A stretch of 64,000 nt of DNA from Antilocapra americana (GCA_007570785.1 ML660203.1:9835524-9899523), one strand, 5' to 3'; positions 50,949-64,000 are shown, counted from the first letter of the stretch. The notes: generated by a model from the letters alone, not told the origin. A program made the numbers and translations.

Positions 50949-53104
50949 GGGGCGGGGGGTTCAGGTTGGCGGGTGGGGATGGATTCAAGAACCCACCTTG
51001 TTCCCAGAGACTTCTGCAATGTCAGATTAGCAGGGACTTTAGTGAGCATGGAGCTTATATGCCCTTATTCTGAGGAAGAGAAGGGAACGGACTTGGCCAG
51101 GATGCCATAGCCAGTGAGCAGCAGGGCCAAGAACCCCATGAGTCCCTCTGACTCTACGTCTTGGGTTCTTATATTTCATTGTTCCTTCTGGGTTGCTGAA
51201 AGACAAGTCCCCAGGATAGTGAGGACCTTGGAAGAGACATACAGAAATGCTATGTTTCAGAAAACTGCAGACTGCCTTCCAAATAAACATCTTCACCTTT
51301 ACCTGCTGAAACAACTGCTGCATAAAAGCTGGGCCCTTAAGCTAATTAACACCCACTAGGAACACAGGCTTTGAAATGCAATTAACAGCTCAAAGGGACA
51401 GCTCGCTCCTCTAGGCTAATAAGAACAGAGGAAATTTGGCAAAAAAACAAATCGTGTTTCCCAGATGAAACATTTCAGATGGAAGCTGTATTGTGGAAGA
51501 GCCAAGCCTAAAGGTGGTAAAGTGCCAGAGCTTTGCAAAGGCAGAAAAGCCCTAAAAAGTACCTGCACCCCTGAACTCTGGGTAACTGAGCCACCCAGAG
51601 GGGCATCACATTAAGAATAGCCTCTAATTACTGACTCTAAGCTGTCAAGAGACTTTACATACCTCGTTTAACTCTCACAACAGCCCTATGAGGAGGTCAT
51701 TTAAATAGGGAAAAGAAGCTCACTAAGACAAAGTAACTGCTTAACAGAACAAAACCAGACCTGCACCCAGGTCTGACTCCAAAAAACCTGTGCAGAGAGA
51801 TGCCTAGTACTGATTCCCATGGTGAGAATGTGTCACCCTGAGCAGGTCACACCCTCTCTTGGTCCTTACCCCTTTTCCTTTTGCTACTATAATGCCTCCT
51901 CATCTGCATGGGATTTTAGTGAAGAAAGCCAGTTTCTATTCTTGGTCCTGACACTGTTAGTCTCATTTTATAGATGGAAAAGCTGAGGATCAGCAAAGAT
52001 ATATGACTTACTTCAGGTCCCCTGTTGGTGAAAGGAGTAGCTCAGGACTTGAATCCAGGCTTCCTGTGTGACACTCTACCTGCTACTGCCTCAACTGGCC
52101 TGAGCACTCTGGCTCTGCCTTACCAAGCCTTTCAATGCTGCCTATCAGGACCTAGCCCTCAGCCTGACCTGTGAGGCACACAACCATCGGAACAGTCCCT
52201 TTCCCCAACTCTATAAATCCTTCTCAGCACTGGACCCCCGCTGCTCATGGTCCTTACCTCCGCCACCTCCCGCCCCGCCCCCACTCACCCCCACCCACCC
52301 AGTGCTACTTACAGCCTCTGTCTGGGCCAGTTCTGCTGGACAGTTCCAGCCTTATTCCCAAGCCTGGAGATGAGTGGTCATATCAGCCTGTGGCCAGACC
52401 TCTGCCCTTAGATAAACCTGGAGACATGTGGGTGACTCTGAAGGAAAGCAGCTATCAGTGATGGGGAGACTATTTCTGCAGAAAGCCAAGCAAAATTGTA
52501 CTGATCAGTACCCAAGGCCACCTTGGTCCAGAGCCTCCTGGTTACCAGGCAGCTAGGGATGACAGAACATCTATTAATCTCATTAAACTCACCAGGCTTC
52601 AGCTCATTATCACTGCCCAAATGATCATTACTGGCCAAACAGGACTAATTTTCCAAGGAGTGCTCCTTAGTTCCTGACCATTCCCACTCCCACGAGAAAT
52701 CCTAGCTCCTGTCAAGCTGAACACTGACAGCTCCTGGGATGGGTGGGAGTCTAAGGGGTCTAGGTTACATGTCCATGAGGCTTGGCTCTGCTACTCAGTC
52801 ACGTAACTTGCAACAAATCATGAGATTTTTCGGAGCCTTGTCATCCTTATTCTAAAAACAGAAATCATCTTTCTCCTGATTACCTTTCAAATCTGACATG
52901 ATGTGAAAGTTCTCTATTGCCTCTGTAACATACTGTAGACAAATAGGGGATTACACTTATTTCTATTATTACCGAACTCCTAACCCCTTCACTAGGTGCT
53001 GGGGAACAGTGTCCACAGGCCTTGTCCTCTACTTGTTTTTTAAGAAAACCTTCTCTCTAGGTACTTGTTCCTTGACCGTTTCCTAAAAACAAAACACTGC
53101 ACAT

Positions 53105-53290
53105 GAAATAGAAACAGCACAGGCTCTGCAATCAGAGAGGACTGAGTTCCAACTGCAGCCCTACCACTTACCAGATATAAACCTGTTGATCTCCTTTACC
53201 CTCCCTGGGCCTCAGATTCCTCAACTGCAAAATGGGAATTATACCAACCTCCCAGGATTAGACCAATACGTGGCAAGTGCCAAGCATAAC
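53105..53290 (+). mobile_element. MIR SINE
   Basis: 'cacaggctctgcaatcagag', 'ctgagttccaactgcagcc', 'taccacttaccagat', 'ctgggcctcagattcctcaa' and 'ctgcaaaatgggaatta' give a well-preserved MIR. Confidence 0.8.
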
Positions 53291-54064
53291 GGCTGGGGCC
53301 AGGAGATATTTACATAAGAAACTCAAATGCCCAATGTCCTGTGCAGAGATGAATCTATCCTGGCAGTCTGGATCCTCCCCATTCCAGCTCTAAAGCCTGA
53401 TACCCACGTTGTCTCCCTATGCTCCAACTCTTTAACCTGAGAATAAGATAGTCAGGAGTAAAGGGCATGCTCTCTCCCCTGTCCTAGTATCTTGGACCAA
53501 ACCTAGAAACTTTATAAGAGTGCCCCCTTCCCCATGACTGTATGGGCCTGGGAGAAGAAAGAACACTGGTGGGAGGAGTTCCAGACCTTGCTGAACCACT
53601 GACTCACCTCTGAGTCCCACCATGAGGTCTCTAGTCTTATACTCTAACACCTACATGAGTATCTCTTAGGCAGTGAAGGGAGACCCCAAAGCAGAAACAG
53701 AAGGTAGAGCTGGAGCCTCAGCCATTTCTCCCCACAGTGTGGTCTGAGTATGAACACCCCCCCCCATCTTGTACTCTTAACTTCCACCCCTGCCAGCGGC
53801 CTTAGACTGAGGTTTAGCATTTGTGACAAGCAGCTCTTAGAGCTACAGAGAGAAAGGCAACAGAGTGGGGAGGTATGAACTTGGCCCACCAATCCAGAGT
53901 TGAGAGCTGGGGAACTACAAATGATTGTCAACTTCTTTATTTTCGCCAAACAGGTCATTCTCTCCACCACCCAGCAGGAAGACTGGCCCTGGCTTTGTGG
54001 CTGATGTGCCATATGACCGTGAGTTTGGGGGCATGTGACCACAAAGGGCTCTTCCACGGTTAAT

Positions 54065-54250
54065 CATTACCAATATTTGCTGAGCACTTACTACATGCCA
54101 CGTATTGTACTATGTCTTCTGCTGAGGTAGGTGGTATATATTGTGTCCATTTCACAAATGAGTAAACTAAGGGTTGGAGCTTAGCCTTACACAAGCTAGG
54201 AAATGGCAGAGCTGAGACAGATCTATATGAGATGAGAGCTAGTGCTCTCA
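54065..54250 (-). mobile_element. MIR SINE, reverse
   Basis: 'tgctgagcacttactacatg', 'gtccatttcacaaatgag' and 'aaatggcagagctgagaca' follow reversed MIR with its flank. Confidence 0.6.
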
Positions 54251-55329
54251 ACCTTGGCCCAGAATGGCTATGTGTAAGCATGCACTGTACCTGCCAGGGC
54301 ATCAGTTTCTAACCTCTTCTGATCATTTGGGGAGAAACTCACGAAGCCTTGCTGAGGGTATACTCTCAAGTCTGAAGGCCAATAAGCACTCACTGCGCGC
54401 CTGGGGGTGGATTCCTCCCCCTCCTCAAACCGTAAGGGCCGACTCCTCACAGTGATAATGCGGCAAGATTAGTCACTGCTTGCTACTGGTTGATTATAGC
54501 TATTCTTTTCTGTAAATGAAGTTTAAAAGTCATCAGAGGGTTTGTCAGCTGTGACTTATGAGCCTCTTTCCCACAGGGAAGTCAGGCAGTGACAAATGCC
54601 CCTCTCATTCTGCCATCCATTACAAGGCTGAAGGTGCCATGTTCCAATTACTGGAGACCCCGACAAAGTCCATGGAAAACCCCGCTCCAGGCTGCAGCCA
54701 TTACTCAGACCTGGCAGGACTGCCAGCAGAGCTGCCCTAGGCCCAGACTTCACAGGCTAAGAACGGAGAAAGAGCAGGTTCCTGACTTTATGAGTCAGCC
54801 CCTCTACTCCATACTTGTGTTATCCCTGGTGGGTTTATCCTAGACACATTTCAAAAAATCATGTAGGCTGTCTCAAAGTACCCAGAATCAAGACTGCCTG
54901 AGACAGACAGACATGAGGAAATAAGGTCATGCTGCCAGTGGAGTAGGTAGGGAATATGATGCTCAAGGGGAAGGGGATAAAACAGCTATGATGTTCAGAG
55001 TAGAGACTAAAAAAACCTTAGAGATCATCTAGTACAATCAACTGCCTCAGTACTCAATACCCATTCTATGCTAAGCCCTATCCAGCTAAATGCTAGGGAG
55101 CCAAAAGTGAATAAAACATAGTCCCTATCACTGAGGGTAGATGAGATAATTAAGGTTTAAAGACGTGACTTGACCAAGGTCACAAAACAAGTTAGCGTCA
55201 GTGATGGAATGAAAAAGCAGGTCTCCAGTGAAGTCAAGAAAGTGGAATGACAGGGAGCACCCCTGCATGCCAGGTTCTTTGCACAGAACACAGCGTAACA
55301 GTCAAGAGTGCTAGCTCCCATTCACACCC

Positions 55330-55480
55330 AAACTACACACTCACTACAGAGCTGGACTTCTGACAAGTCCTCAACCTATCCAAGTCCCAGAAAACTCAGG
55401 ATGATAACAAAACTTACTTGAGTGTTGTGGTGAGAAGATAATACGTGTACAGCGCACAGTGGCAAGCACATAATAAGTAT
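55330..55480 (+). mobile_element. MIR SINE, diverged
   Basis: 'gttgtggtgagaagataata' and 'cagtggcaagcacataataa' match the MIR 3' half; the front is weak. Confidence 0.45.
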
Positions 55481-55827
55481 GCAAGATATTTAATGTCAAG
55501 AAGCTCAAAACAATTTGAGGTAGGCATTATTAATCTAATTTTACAGACAAGAAGACTGAAGCTCTATTTCACTTTGATACACTAAGTAAGCCAGTACTTC
55601 TCAAAACTATTTGTGGTGAAGAACCAGGTTTTTGTTGTTTGGCTTTTTAAACTCCCTATCCATTACAGACCAATGCATCTGTAAAATATGATAAAAATGT
55701 CAAATTACTGTGAAGTCTCTAAGCACTTAGTCTCAATTTCTGTACTCATCACAAACAGGCAAGTTTGTGAACTAGCATTCATCTATTCACTGGGCTACAA
55801 TCTAAATAGCACAGCTCTAAGCCATGC

Positions 55828-55888
55828 TCTGCAGTCCATGGGGTTGCAAAGAGTCGGACACAACTGACTGACTGAACTGAACTGAAGC
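55828..55888 (+). mobile_element. BovB tail-only fragment
   Basis: Only the last 60 bp of BovB: 'tgcagtccatggggttgcaa', 'gagtcggacacaactgac' and the ctgaa pentamers. An extreme 5' truncation. Confidence 0.85.
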
Positions 55889-56734
55889 TCACCCAACTAT
55901 GTCAAGCTCTATAAAAAGCAAACCAAAACAAAGTATAGTTTATTTCTTTTTTTTTTTTTTGAGTCCTTTATGCTGATTTCTTATAAACTTTGGTGTTACG
56001 CTAATTTACAAAAAACTATTCTGATATTTTCTTTCCTTTCTTCTCAAAAAAGAGAGACAAGGGTAAGCAGACCAGGGATGAGTTCAAGGATTTGCACCCA
56101 AATATTTTAGGAGGTGATTTATCTTGGTCATCTGCTCCAGGTCATACTATATCCTGCAAGCCAAGATGATCTAGGCTTACTGAGGACTAACCCTCCCTGG
56201 AGCCTGGTGATAGATCTGAAAGGCAGGTCTATTCCTGAAGAGACTAGTACTCCAAAACCCTCTCGCCCCACACTAGAGGACATGAAGAAACCAGCCAGGA
56301 AGGGGAAGCATGTTGTAACTCTTCTTTTTCGGTATTTCTAATTTTCAGTCTTTTATCATGGCTTCTCTCTCCTTCTAGGGAGTTTCTTGACAGCAAGATA
56401 GTTATCAGGTTCATGGTTCACTCTCGAGTGACACTGTACACCCAAGAGTATGACTGGCTGGTGCAGATGAGTAGCTTTTCCACCAGTGTGCCAAGACTTA
56501 ACAATGTATTGGGAAGCTTCCAGGTGCATGGTTAAATTCCCCTCAGTGTACAAAACTTTGTTTTGTTCTGAACTATGGGGTAGTACTATTTTTTTCAGCA
56601 CAACCCAGAGCTGAATAGGTCATATGATGCAGTGTACAGAGGCACAGCTGGCTCCTGTGAATAGGGGCCTGCCATCAAGCAGAAGCCGAAGCCTACATGT
56701 TTAGTGCCATGTGAGAGGCCACGTAATATGGTCA

Positions 56735-56960
56735 AAAGAGTAATTTCTGAAGCCAAAATGCCTACATTCTGCCCCTGAACTAGCTGTGTGACATGACTTT
56801 CAGTAAGCATCTGAAGTTCTTTATACTTCCGTTATCTCACCTATAAAATAGGGGTAGTGATACATAATTTCAAGGGTTGTTGGAGGATAAAACTACTTAA
56901 TTCACATTGAGAACATCTGGCACATTACAAAGTATGCTCTTGTTATTAGTATTGTTATTG
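56735..56960 (+). mobile_element. MIR SINE
   Basis: 'tttctgaagccaaaatgcc', 'ctagctgtgtgacatgac', 'cacctataaaataggggta' and 'gttgttggaggataaaac' match MIR. Confidence 0.7.
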
Positions 56961-57546
56961 TTGGAACCCAGAAGAACTTTTTCTCAAAAGTATGAAAGGT
57001 GGTGAGTTCTACTGTAACATTAATCTAGAACTGAAAGAATACTATCACTGTGATGCAACAAATTTTAGTATCTGGAAATGTGCCTTGAACATAAAAGGAA
57101 TCACAAGGGTAGGCACTCATTAAGCGTTAAATGAATAAAGAAATAAGTATATAGTATAAAGCAGTCCCCAGAGAGTACAACTTGAGAAGGGGGTTGGGAA
57201 GAGGCCGGCAAGTGAAGGTTCTCAGAGAGGCCTCTTTGTACTTCAAGGACCCTTAGAAGGCAGACTGGACTCCCCTTCTGAGCAGGGTTCCCAGGGCTGT
57301 TACTGCAAAAAAAACCTCTGCTTGCTCAGTGTTTTGCGTCTCCAAAGGAACCCTCACATTCTCTGGCTACTCTATTCTGAATAAGGCTGCTGCAGGTTGT
57401 ACCATGGTACTACATACATTCCCAATTTCCAGACTTCATCAGAGGAACACAGAAAGGGCAGCCTAACCCCTCCCAAGAAAGGTTTTGCCCTAAGTTAAAA
57501 CAGTATCAGGGGATTTGTAATTCAAAAAAGAAAAAAATAATAACAG

Positions 57547-57750
57547 GGGAGGAACTTGCCTGGTGGTCCAGTGGTTAAGAATTTGCCTTGCAATGCAGGG
57601 GATGCAGAGTTGCAAAACTAAGATCCGTGTGGGGTAACTATGCCTGCGCTTCACAACTACTGAGCCTTGCACTGCAACAAAAAATCCACATGGCACAGTG
57701 AAGATCCTGAGTGCTGCAACTAAGATCCGATGTAGCCAGATAAATGTAAT
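57547..57750 (+). mobile_element. CHR-type tRNA-Glu SINE
   Basis: 'acttgcctggtggtccagtg', 'gttaagaatttgccttgcaa', 'cttcacaactactgagcc' and 'gagtgctgcaactaagatcc'. A near-complete older SINE. Confidence 0.85.
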
Positions 57751-57814
57751 AGGACAGGATAGAAAACAGTGAAGCATACTTTTTTAAAAAGTCATAAGGG
57801 ATTATCAGTTTTGA

Positions 57815-57935
57815 AATCCTGCTTGCCTGTGGAGTCCCAGGTCCCCAGACCCACTTCCAATAGCTGTGTGAACTTGGGAAAGCCCATCAGTTCTCTGAGG
57901 TTCAAGGCTATTCATCTGTAAAATGGGAATAAAAA
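57815..57935 (+). mobile_element. MIR SINE
   Basis: 'tagctgtgtgaacttgggaa' and 'tattcatctgtaaaatggga' mark the MIR core; located just behind the CHR element. Confidence 0.65.
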
Positions 57936-59224
57936 TTCTTGCCTTGCCCACCCGCAAAGCAGGCAAAAATGCGGACAGGGACATTGCCTGGGATGGACAG
58001 CTCCAGCCCATCTTTGTAGACGGAGGTGCCCTGGCCATGAGCCAGCTGGCTGGAAGCAGGCGGTGGATGGTGCACAGTTTGGCACTGCAGCCAAGCACTG
58101 TGCCCCTCAGGTGTAAGGGCAGTTGATTAAAATCCTTTCATGTGGAATCAGTATTTTCCTCATTACCACAATCCTTCTCCTTGAGAACACCTAATGCCAT
58201 CTCTCACAGCCTCACAAAGGCTTGATCCTGCCAAAAGCCTATGTATTTGACATAATAAATATATATATTTATTTTCCCACATTCAGACAAGAAAAGAAAG
58301 CTGACCTCTCCCCAGGGTGCTGATCTAAACTTAACTCAGGGCTCTAAGCACCATCCCACAGTGCTTTATGTTTGACCCTAAAAGGACCACCGAGTCCCTC
58401 TGGGAACATTAATTTTCCAAACATTACTAGGCTCGGCCTCTTAAGTAAACCACTGAACAAGCCTGTCCCTGTCTCCTGCTTAAGATCCTTCAGCAGCTTC
58501 TCACCACCAAGAATCAAGCCCAACTCCTTCAACGTGATTTACAAGTCCCTTCACTAGTTAAAGGTAACCAAATCCAAACACAACAATCCTGTAAGAGGTT
58601 ATAAGTCACATCCACTTTACAGATGAGTAAACCCTAGTGCAGAAAGACAAAAGCAGTTGCCCAAGGTGACATACTGATGATATGAACTGACTTCTTCCCT
58701 AAGGGTCAGGTATCAGATTCCCAAGTACAGACTCGAATTCACAATAATCTTTTCTTGGACTAGTCTATATGATGCAGTATGGGGATGGGGCATTTATTGC
58801 TCAGGCAAACCCTTTCAACTTCCTTTGTTGGAAAATGCCAGTCTGAACTTTCACCCCCACAGCATCATTGATAAACTTGGCATAATGACCAAAATGTTCA
58901 TTTTCTTATAATATGGTACACATTTGCATAACTAAGTTCAGGAGGCCACGAGTATAAAAGTAAACCAATGGATCACAACATCTTGGGGGTACGGGTGGGG
59001 GAGACCAGCCCCACAACCAACAAGCATAACATGCCCAATACTTAATGAACTTCTAATTTATTCAACTGATGACAGAAGCAGCTGTGGTGTCTATGGTTTT
59101 TTTTTCCCCTCCATCACCCTCTTAGAATTCACTAACCCTTTCTGACCCCCTTCCCCCTCTCTAAACAAGTTTCTACACTGTAATAGCTAGTTTAAAAAAA
59201 AAAAATCCCCAAAACTTATGCAGA

Positions 59225-59325
59225 TCTCTCAGCTGCAGAATCAACAGCATAGGCTCTAGACAAAGACAGACAAGGATCACTTATTTACTTATTGTGTGAC
59301 TTTGGACAAGTCATGAAACTCCTCA
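59225..59325 (+). mobile_element. MIR core fragment
   Basis: 'cataggctctagacaaagac' and 'attgtgtgactttggacaag' match the MIR core. Confidence 0.55.
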
Positions 59326-59539
59326 AGCCAATGTTCTCTATTCTTTACTAGGCGTATACTGGCATACATTTCTTCTCTCCAAATACTGAATCACTTCCTG
59401 ATTCTCACACTAAAACCAAGCCCTGCTGATTTGGCCCCCTGAATATTTTTTAAATGCAGCCCTTCTCTCTCCATTCATATTAGCATTAAAATTCATCCTC
59501 CACACAGTCACAATATCACTACGTGATTCCACTGCCTAA

Positions 59540-60135
59540 AATCAAAGTTTTGCTTTATTATTTCAAAATTTCTGGCCATTAATTTTGGTGTCTGTTCTTG
59601 TACGTTTATTTTTTGAATTATCATAAGTAAATCACCTAAACACCAACCCCTCTATAGAACTATTGTGAGCATCCTGGTAAATTTCCTTCCAGTGCTTTTT
59701 CTTGTGTATTATATTTGGATTACATAGTTAGATCATTCATTCAGTTCTGCAACATAATTTTTTCAATTAGTGTTATTACACATTATATATAACATATTTG
59801 CCTTACTGCCACATAGTCTTCAACAACCACCATTTTTAAAATATTATCATTTTTAATAACCCACTGTTTTCCCATGAGTGGATTTATCATAGTTTAGACT
59901 GGTCATAATTCAGGTGGTCATTTAAGCTTCTTCCAATTTCTCACTATTATAAATAACAGCATCCGAGAGAAAGTTCCTTCTGTATATTGGACTATTTCCT
60001 TAGGACAGAGTCTCAGAACTGGAATTACTATGTCAAAATGTACTAACATCTTTATGGCCCAAAGTGCTGTACCAATTTACACTGTTATCACCAATGAATG
60101 CCACTTTCATGACAACTTCACCAGAATCACACTGT
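59540..60135 (+). repeat. old L1M-like 3' segment
   Basis: 'gactatttccttaggacaga', 'aactggaattactatgtcaa' and 'gctgtaccaatttacactgt' resemble an ancient L1 3' UTR, the same kind as at 26090-26450. Confidence 0.4.
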
Positions 60136-60923
60136 ATTAGTGCGGGGGTGGGAGAGCGGATGGTAGCTAACAGGGAAAAGCAAATCCTCATTGTTGTTTT
60201 CACGTATACATAAAAATAACAGTCTCCCACGATTATTACACCAAGTTTTGAATCTACAGAATTTTGATTGCCCCAAAGAAGTTATCGTAGGTTCTTAAGC
60301 AGAGCAATAATATGCTGAAAATTTATTTACTCATTTATCAAAAAATCATTTATTGAGCCCCGTTTCTGTTAGACACTGTACAAAGTATAGAAATGAACAA
60401 AGTATAATCCCTGCCTCCAAATGAATTCACAGTCCACACCATCCACTGGTGAGGATCTCAGGAAAACCAGAAACTATGTATCATCTCTTTCATCTCCATA
60501 AGGGCTATGACAGGAATATGTGGGAACTCAGAGGCATGTAACTTACCAAAGGGCCAGGGCAGAAGGAAAAGAAAGGAGTCAGAGAAAGAAGGTATCAAAA
60601 AGTTCTGATCTTTGTCCACAGTCAAGCTGATGTTAGCCCACAAGTAAGACGAGAGAAAACATTTAGAAAAGAGGAAAGAACATAAGCAAAGTTGTGGAAG
60701 CTGGACGGTGCTTCCATATGGAGTGAATAATATGCATCATGGTTTGGCTAGAGTGTACAATCTAAGACTGGATGTTGCAAGAGGTGACAGCAGAGAACCT
60801 AGATGAGGTCAGATTAGAAAGCCGTTGTGGGCTATTGAGGAGCTTAGACTTCATGGTAGTCATTACCCAGTCCTATGGCATATGTAGGAGAGTGCTCAAT
60901 AAGAAGGCACTCTAAGTCCCCAC

Positions 60924-61055
60924 CAGAGAAGGCAATGGCACCCCACTCCAGTACTCTTGCCTGGAGAATCCCAGGGACAGGGGAGCCTGGTGGGCTTCCG
61001 TCTATGAGGTCGCACAGAGTCAGACACGACTGAAGTGACTTAGCAGCAGCAGCAG
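60924..61055 (+). mobile_element. Bov-A2 monomer with perfect target duplication
   Basis: 'gagaaggcaatggcacccca', 'agtactcttgcctggagaat', 'agtcagacacgactgaagtg' and a (CAG)n tail. Flanked by identical 12-bp 'ctaagtccccac' at 60912-60923 and 61056-61067. Confidence 0.95.
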
Positions 61056-61410
61056 CTAAGTCCCCACAGGTGTTGAGAATCTGAATGACACAAGTCAACT
61101 CTCAATCAGAGCATCCCATCTGTGTTTACTCCTTTTGTCTCATATGTTCGTCTTCTCTTGCCAAGCAGTGCAGAACTTTTGGGGTATTTTCACATCAGCT
61201 GAGCACATTACATTGCTAGGCACATGGCAGGAGCTCCAATAATGCTCACAGATCAGCTCACTGGAGGTAACTCGTGAAATAATATACATACTCATGAAAC
61301 CCTTACTGCCCTGGCATAGCGCCTGCCAATCTCAGCAGCTCAGTCACTGCCTCTCCTGGCAGATGTACTGCCTCAGAAAGCTATCTCCTCTCTTCTTGCT
61401 CATTCTGCTT

Positions 61411-61429
61411 AAAAAAAAAAAAAAAAAAA
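61411..61429 (+). repeat. poly(A) run
   Basis: Nineteen or so A residues a short distance upstream of a SINE. It is not the tail of that forward SINE. Confidence 0.9.
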
Positions 61430-61449
61430 TGCCAGGGTGCAAGAAACTA

Positions 61450-61660
61450 TGGGCTTCCCTGGTGTCTCAGATGGCAAAGAATCGGCCTACAATGCAGGAG
61501 ACCTGGGTTCCACCCCTGGGTTGGGAAGATCCCCTGGAGGAGGGCACGGCAACCCACTCCAGTATTCTTGCCTGGAGAATCCCCATGGACAGAGGAGCCT
61601 GGTGGGCTACTCAGTGGGGTTTCAAAGAGTCGGACACGACTGAGCGACTAAGCACAGCAT
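61450..61660 (+). mobile_element. Bov-tA SINE with target duplication
   Basis: 'gggcttccctggtgtctcag', 'gaagatcccctggaggag', 'cggacacgactgagcgac'. Flanked by 'aagaaacta' at 61441-61449 and 61661-61669. The 122-codon ORF across it is repeat-derived. Confidence 0.94.
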
Positions 61661-62539
61661 AAGAAACTACAGAATATGTGATAACTAAGAGGGATATTGG
61701 GTGGCCATCAGGGAGCTCTGAGGGACATAAATCCTTCCCCACAGTACATTCTTCAAGCCAAGGACTCCCTCAGCCCTACTGGCTGTTTAGGGGTGCCACC
61801 ACAACCCCACCACCACCATAAAAATAAAATAGGTTTTTCCAATTGAGTGTGTTACAAGCCTCCTTTGAATAGCGGCTGACTTTCTCTAGGGTCTTACTAC
61901 TTTCTACATTAATAACATGTGCTCTAATGATGACAAGGATATCAACAGGATAATTATTTCAGCAATTAATAAAATAGCCATTCATTCACGCCCTGCTCGT
62001 AGTGGCATGAGCCGGGGACAAGAGAGTCTGATGTGCTGCCGAAGATCCACCTGAGGAGGCGGTGTTAAAAATGATCTGTTTCTGTGTGGATCTGTTTCTG
62101 TGTCATCTCCCCTCCCAGGCTGTGAGTTCTTGGATGGCAGGGACCACTATCTATTTAATATCAGTATCCCTCCGGCCTTTCAGGAGATAGCCCTGGCCCA
62201 GAGTGGGTGCTCAGGGAGTATCTGCTGTTGCGAATTCCATGTACCACTGTCCTTGCTCCCTTCCTCATTCATGCTTGTTAAGAAACAAAGAAGCAGACAG
62301 TACAGATAATGAAGCCAGAAGACTTGGGAGACAGAAAGGAGACATCTTTGCAAAAACCCAATCCACTCCAGCCTTTAGGAAAAGCTGTTTTACAATATAA
62401 TAAATGATCATTATGATTTATTGTTTATTTCTGTGGTAGATGCATTACTAAGTACTATACATCTCATTCTTACAACAACTCTTTGAGGTAAGAATTATAT
62501 CAAGGTCACAATGGCCCTTTCTGAGATTCTTTTAGAACT

Positions 62540-62715
62540 CCTGGGTTCAAACCCCAGCTCTGCCATGTATCAGCTCTATCATGCTGGGTAAATGTCTTAA
62601 CTCCTCTGTGCCTTAAGTTTTCTCATTTGTAAAATGGGAATAGTATTCCAGTACGTTCCCCATAAGGTTGTGAGAATTTGGTCAGGTAATATACCTGCAA
62701 ATGAAGCATTCAGGA
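62540..62715 (+). mobile_element. MIR SINE
   Basis: 'gggttcaaaccccagctctg', 'ttctcatttgtaaaatggga' and 'aaggttgtgagaatttgg' give a clear MIR. Confidence 0.8.
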
Positions 62716-64000
62716 ATTTTCTTAATGAAATTACTCTTACTACTGGTCCCATTTAATAGATGGCTTCAAATAGCACGCTCTTAATGTTTAGTGAGATTAA
62801 GAGAGAGACTACTTTGTCAATAAAGCAGGACCAGAACCAATTTCTGATTTGGTGATGGAAGCTAGGGCCAGAAGGGTTTCCTGTACACAAAAGTCACTGA
62901 TTTCATGCCCTTGATGAAAACTCTTCAGGACAGCCTCTGTTTTCCATCCCCCTCCTCTATATCCTGATATGGACATTCTACAGACCTCTGTCACAGCAAC
63001 ATTTGCTGCACCTTTGTATTTACCCACCTGTCATTCTCCATTAGACTCTGAACTCCTAGAAGGCAGAGACTCTGTTATTAATCTTTGCGATCCCAGCCTC
63101 CAGCACTACCCGAACCACCAGCAGATGCTCAGTGAATTTCTGCTAACAGGTGATAGAATCCTAGGCGGGCAATGCTTCAGTCAACGGTTTCCCAGTGTTT
63201 CTGACAAAGCAGCTTCTTAAGAGTGAACTGTGTACTTGATATTTGTGGGTCAAACCCAAGTCCCTCATCCGTCAGTAGGGCAGAAGAACAGGCAAAACAG
63301 CGATGAGAGAGAAAACAAGAGGAGGGACAGAGTGAGAAGCTGGGGACCAGAGGTGTCTTTGTTCAGCAGACTCCAAGGAATAGGGGCTCAAAAGAGAGAC
63401 TGAGTCTCCAGGCCTAAAACTGCTGAACTGAAGCTCTCTCAGGGGGTGGGGGGGTGGAAGGACAGGGTCCTCACCAAGTAGAGAGCAACAACAGCCAGAA
63501 ACTGCCATTCTTATCAGAAATCAACACAGCAAGGGAGACCCAGTCCACACTGAATTATCTGCTGACCCTGAGATGAGCCCAACTACTGGGCCCCACTAGG
63601 CTGGCTTCATGGAAAGAACACTGGGCAAAGAGTCTACTAATGTTTAATCCTTGGGAAAGTACTAATTTTTCTACTAACAAATATTTGAGGATCTACTATG
63701 TCACGATTGCACTAGGCACCTGTAATACAATAAAGGTTTATCACTAATTTGCTGTCAGACCTGGACAAGACCCCTTTCTCTGCGCCTCAGTGTCCTCTTT
63801 AGACATGTGAAAGATAACCCCTATGTCAGGATTGTTCTGAATATCAGATGTGTTTTTGCAAAGTTTACTGCACAACTCTGCAAAGGTAAAGGTGGTATTT
63901 TTCTACTAGAAGGCTTTAGTAAATTCAAGGACAGCCCTCACCAAATAAATGCCGAAGACAACTCCCTCTGCCAGTTTCTGGACAGAAACCAGCAGCACTT

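Noticed and set aside
50849..51110. Open frames coding Val-Cys and His-Thr repeats
   Set aside because: Translation of the (GT)n microsatellite.
61294..61662. 122-codon open frame
   Set aside because: Most of it is Bov-tA sequence plus a poly(A) run; the protein is the typical SINE translation.

Overview
The window is nuclear DNA from a ruminant, almost certainly a bovid. It carries dense Bov-tA and Bov-A2 SINEs, tRNA-Glu-type CHR SINEs and several BovB LINE copies, on top of older mammalian MIR, L1 and DNA-transposon remnants. Genes are split by GT-AG introns. There are no operons, phage, plasmid or CRISPR structures. The species cannot be fixed from the sequence alone.

Two protein-coding genes are present and converge tail to tail. 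EIF2S2 (+ strand, coding 14896-31596, nine coding exons, 333 codons plus stop) encodes eIF2 beta, a subunit of the GTPase that brings Met-tRNAi to the 40S ribosome. Its CpG-rich promoter lies at about 14525-15120. RALY (- strand, coding 47394 down to 41118, seven coding exons, 299 codons plus stop) encodes an hnRNP C-like RNA-binding protein. A noncoding terminal exon with an AATAAA signal lies near 39567. Sequence above 47404 to the window end fits RALY's long 5' intron, although no further RALY exon was recognised there.

Layout: 1-14.5 kb is intergenic DNA upstream of EIF2S2, rich in repeats, including an L1 with a nested SINE, a mariner remnant and a 2.9-kb BovB LINE. 14.5-31.9 kb (possibly 33 kb) is EIF2S2. 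About 32-39.5 kb is the spacer between the two 3' ends, with a BovB fragment and SINEs. 39.5-64 kb is RALY. In human and mouse, RALY and EIF2S2 lie next to ASIP (agouti), and the mouse lethal-yellow deletion removes both. The gene pair and orientation here match that locus, so the 1-14.5 kb flank probably faces ASIP, which is not in the window.

The two genes belong to separate processes, translation initiation and nuclear RNA processing. No novel multi-gene system was found. The most interesting observations are an upstream ORF that overlaps the EIF2S2 start and closes just inside exon 2, an entirely open in-frame 207-nt intron in RALY, a Ser/Gly-rich RALY tail tract, a strong CTCF-like motif in the RALY intron, and a large inverted pair of BovB copies around the EIF2S2 3' end. 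No alignment or database search was run. Repeat family names and human comparisons rest on recognition of consensus sequences.
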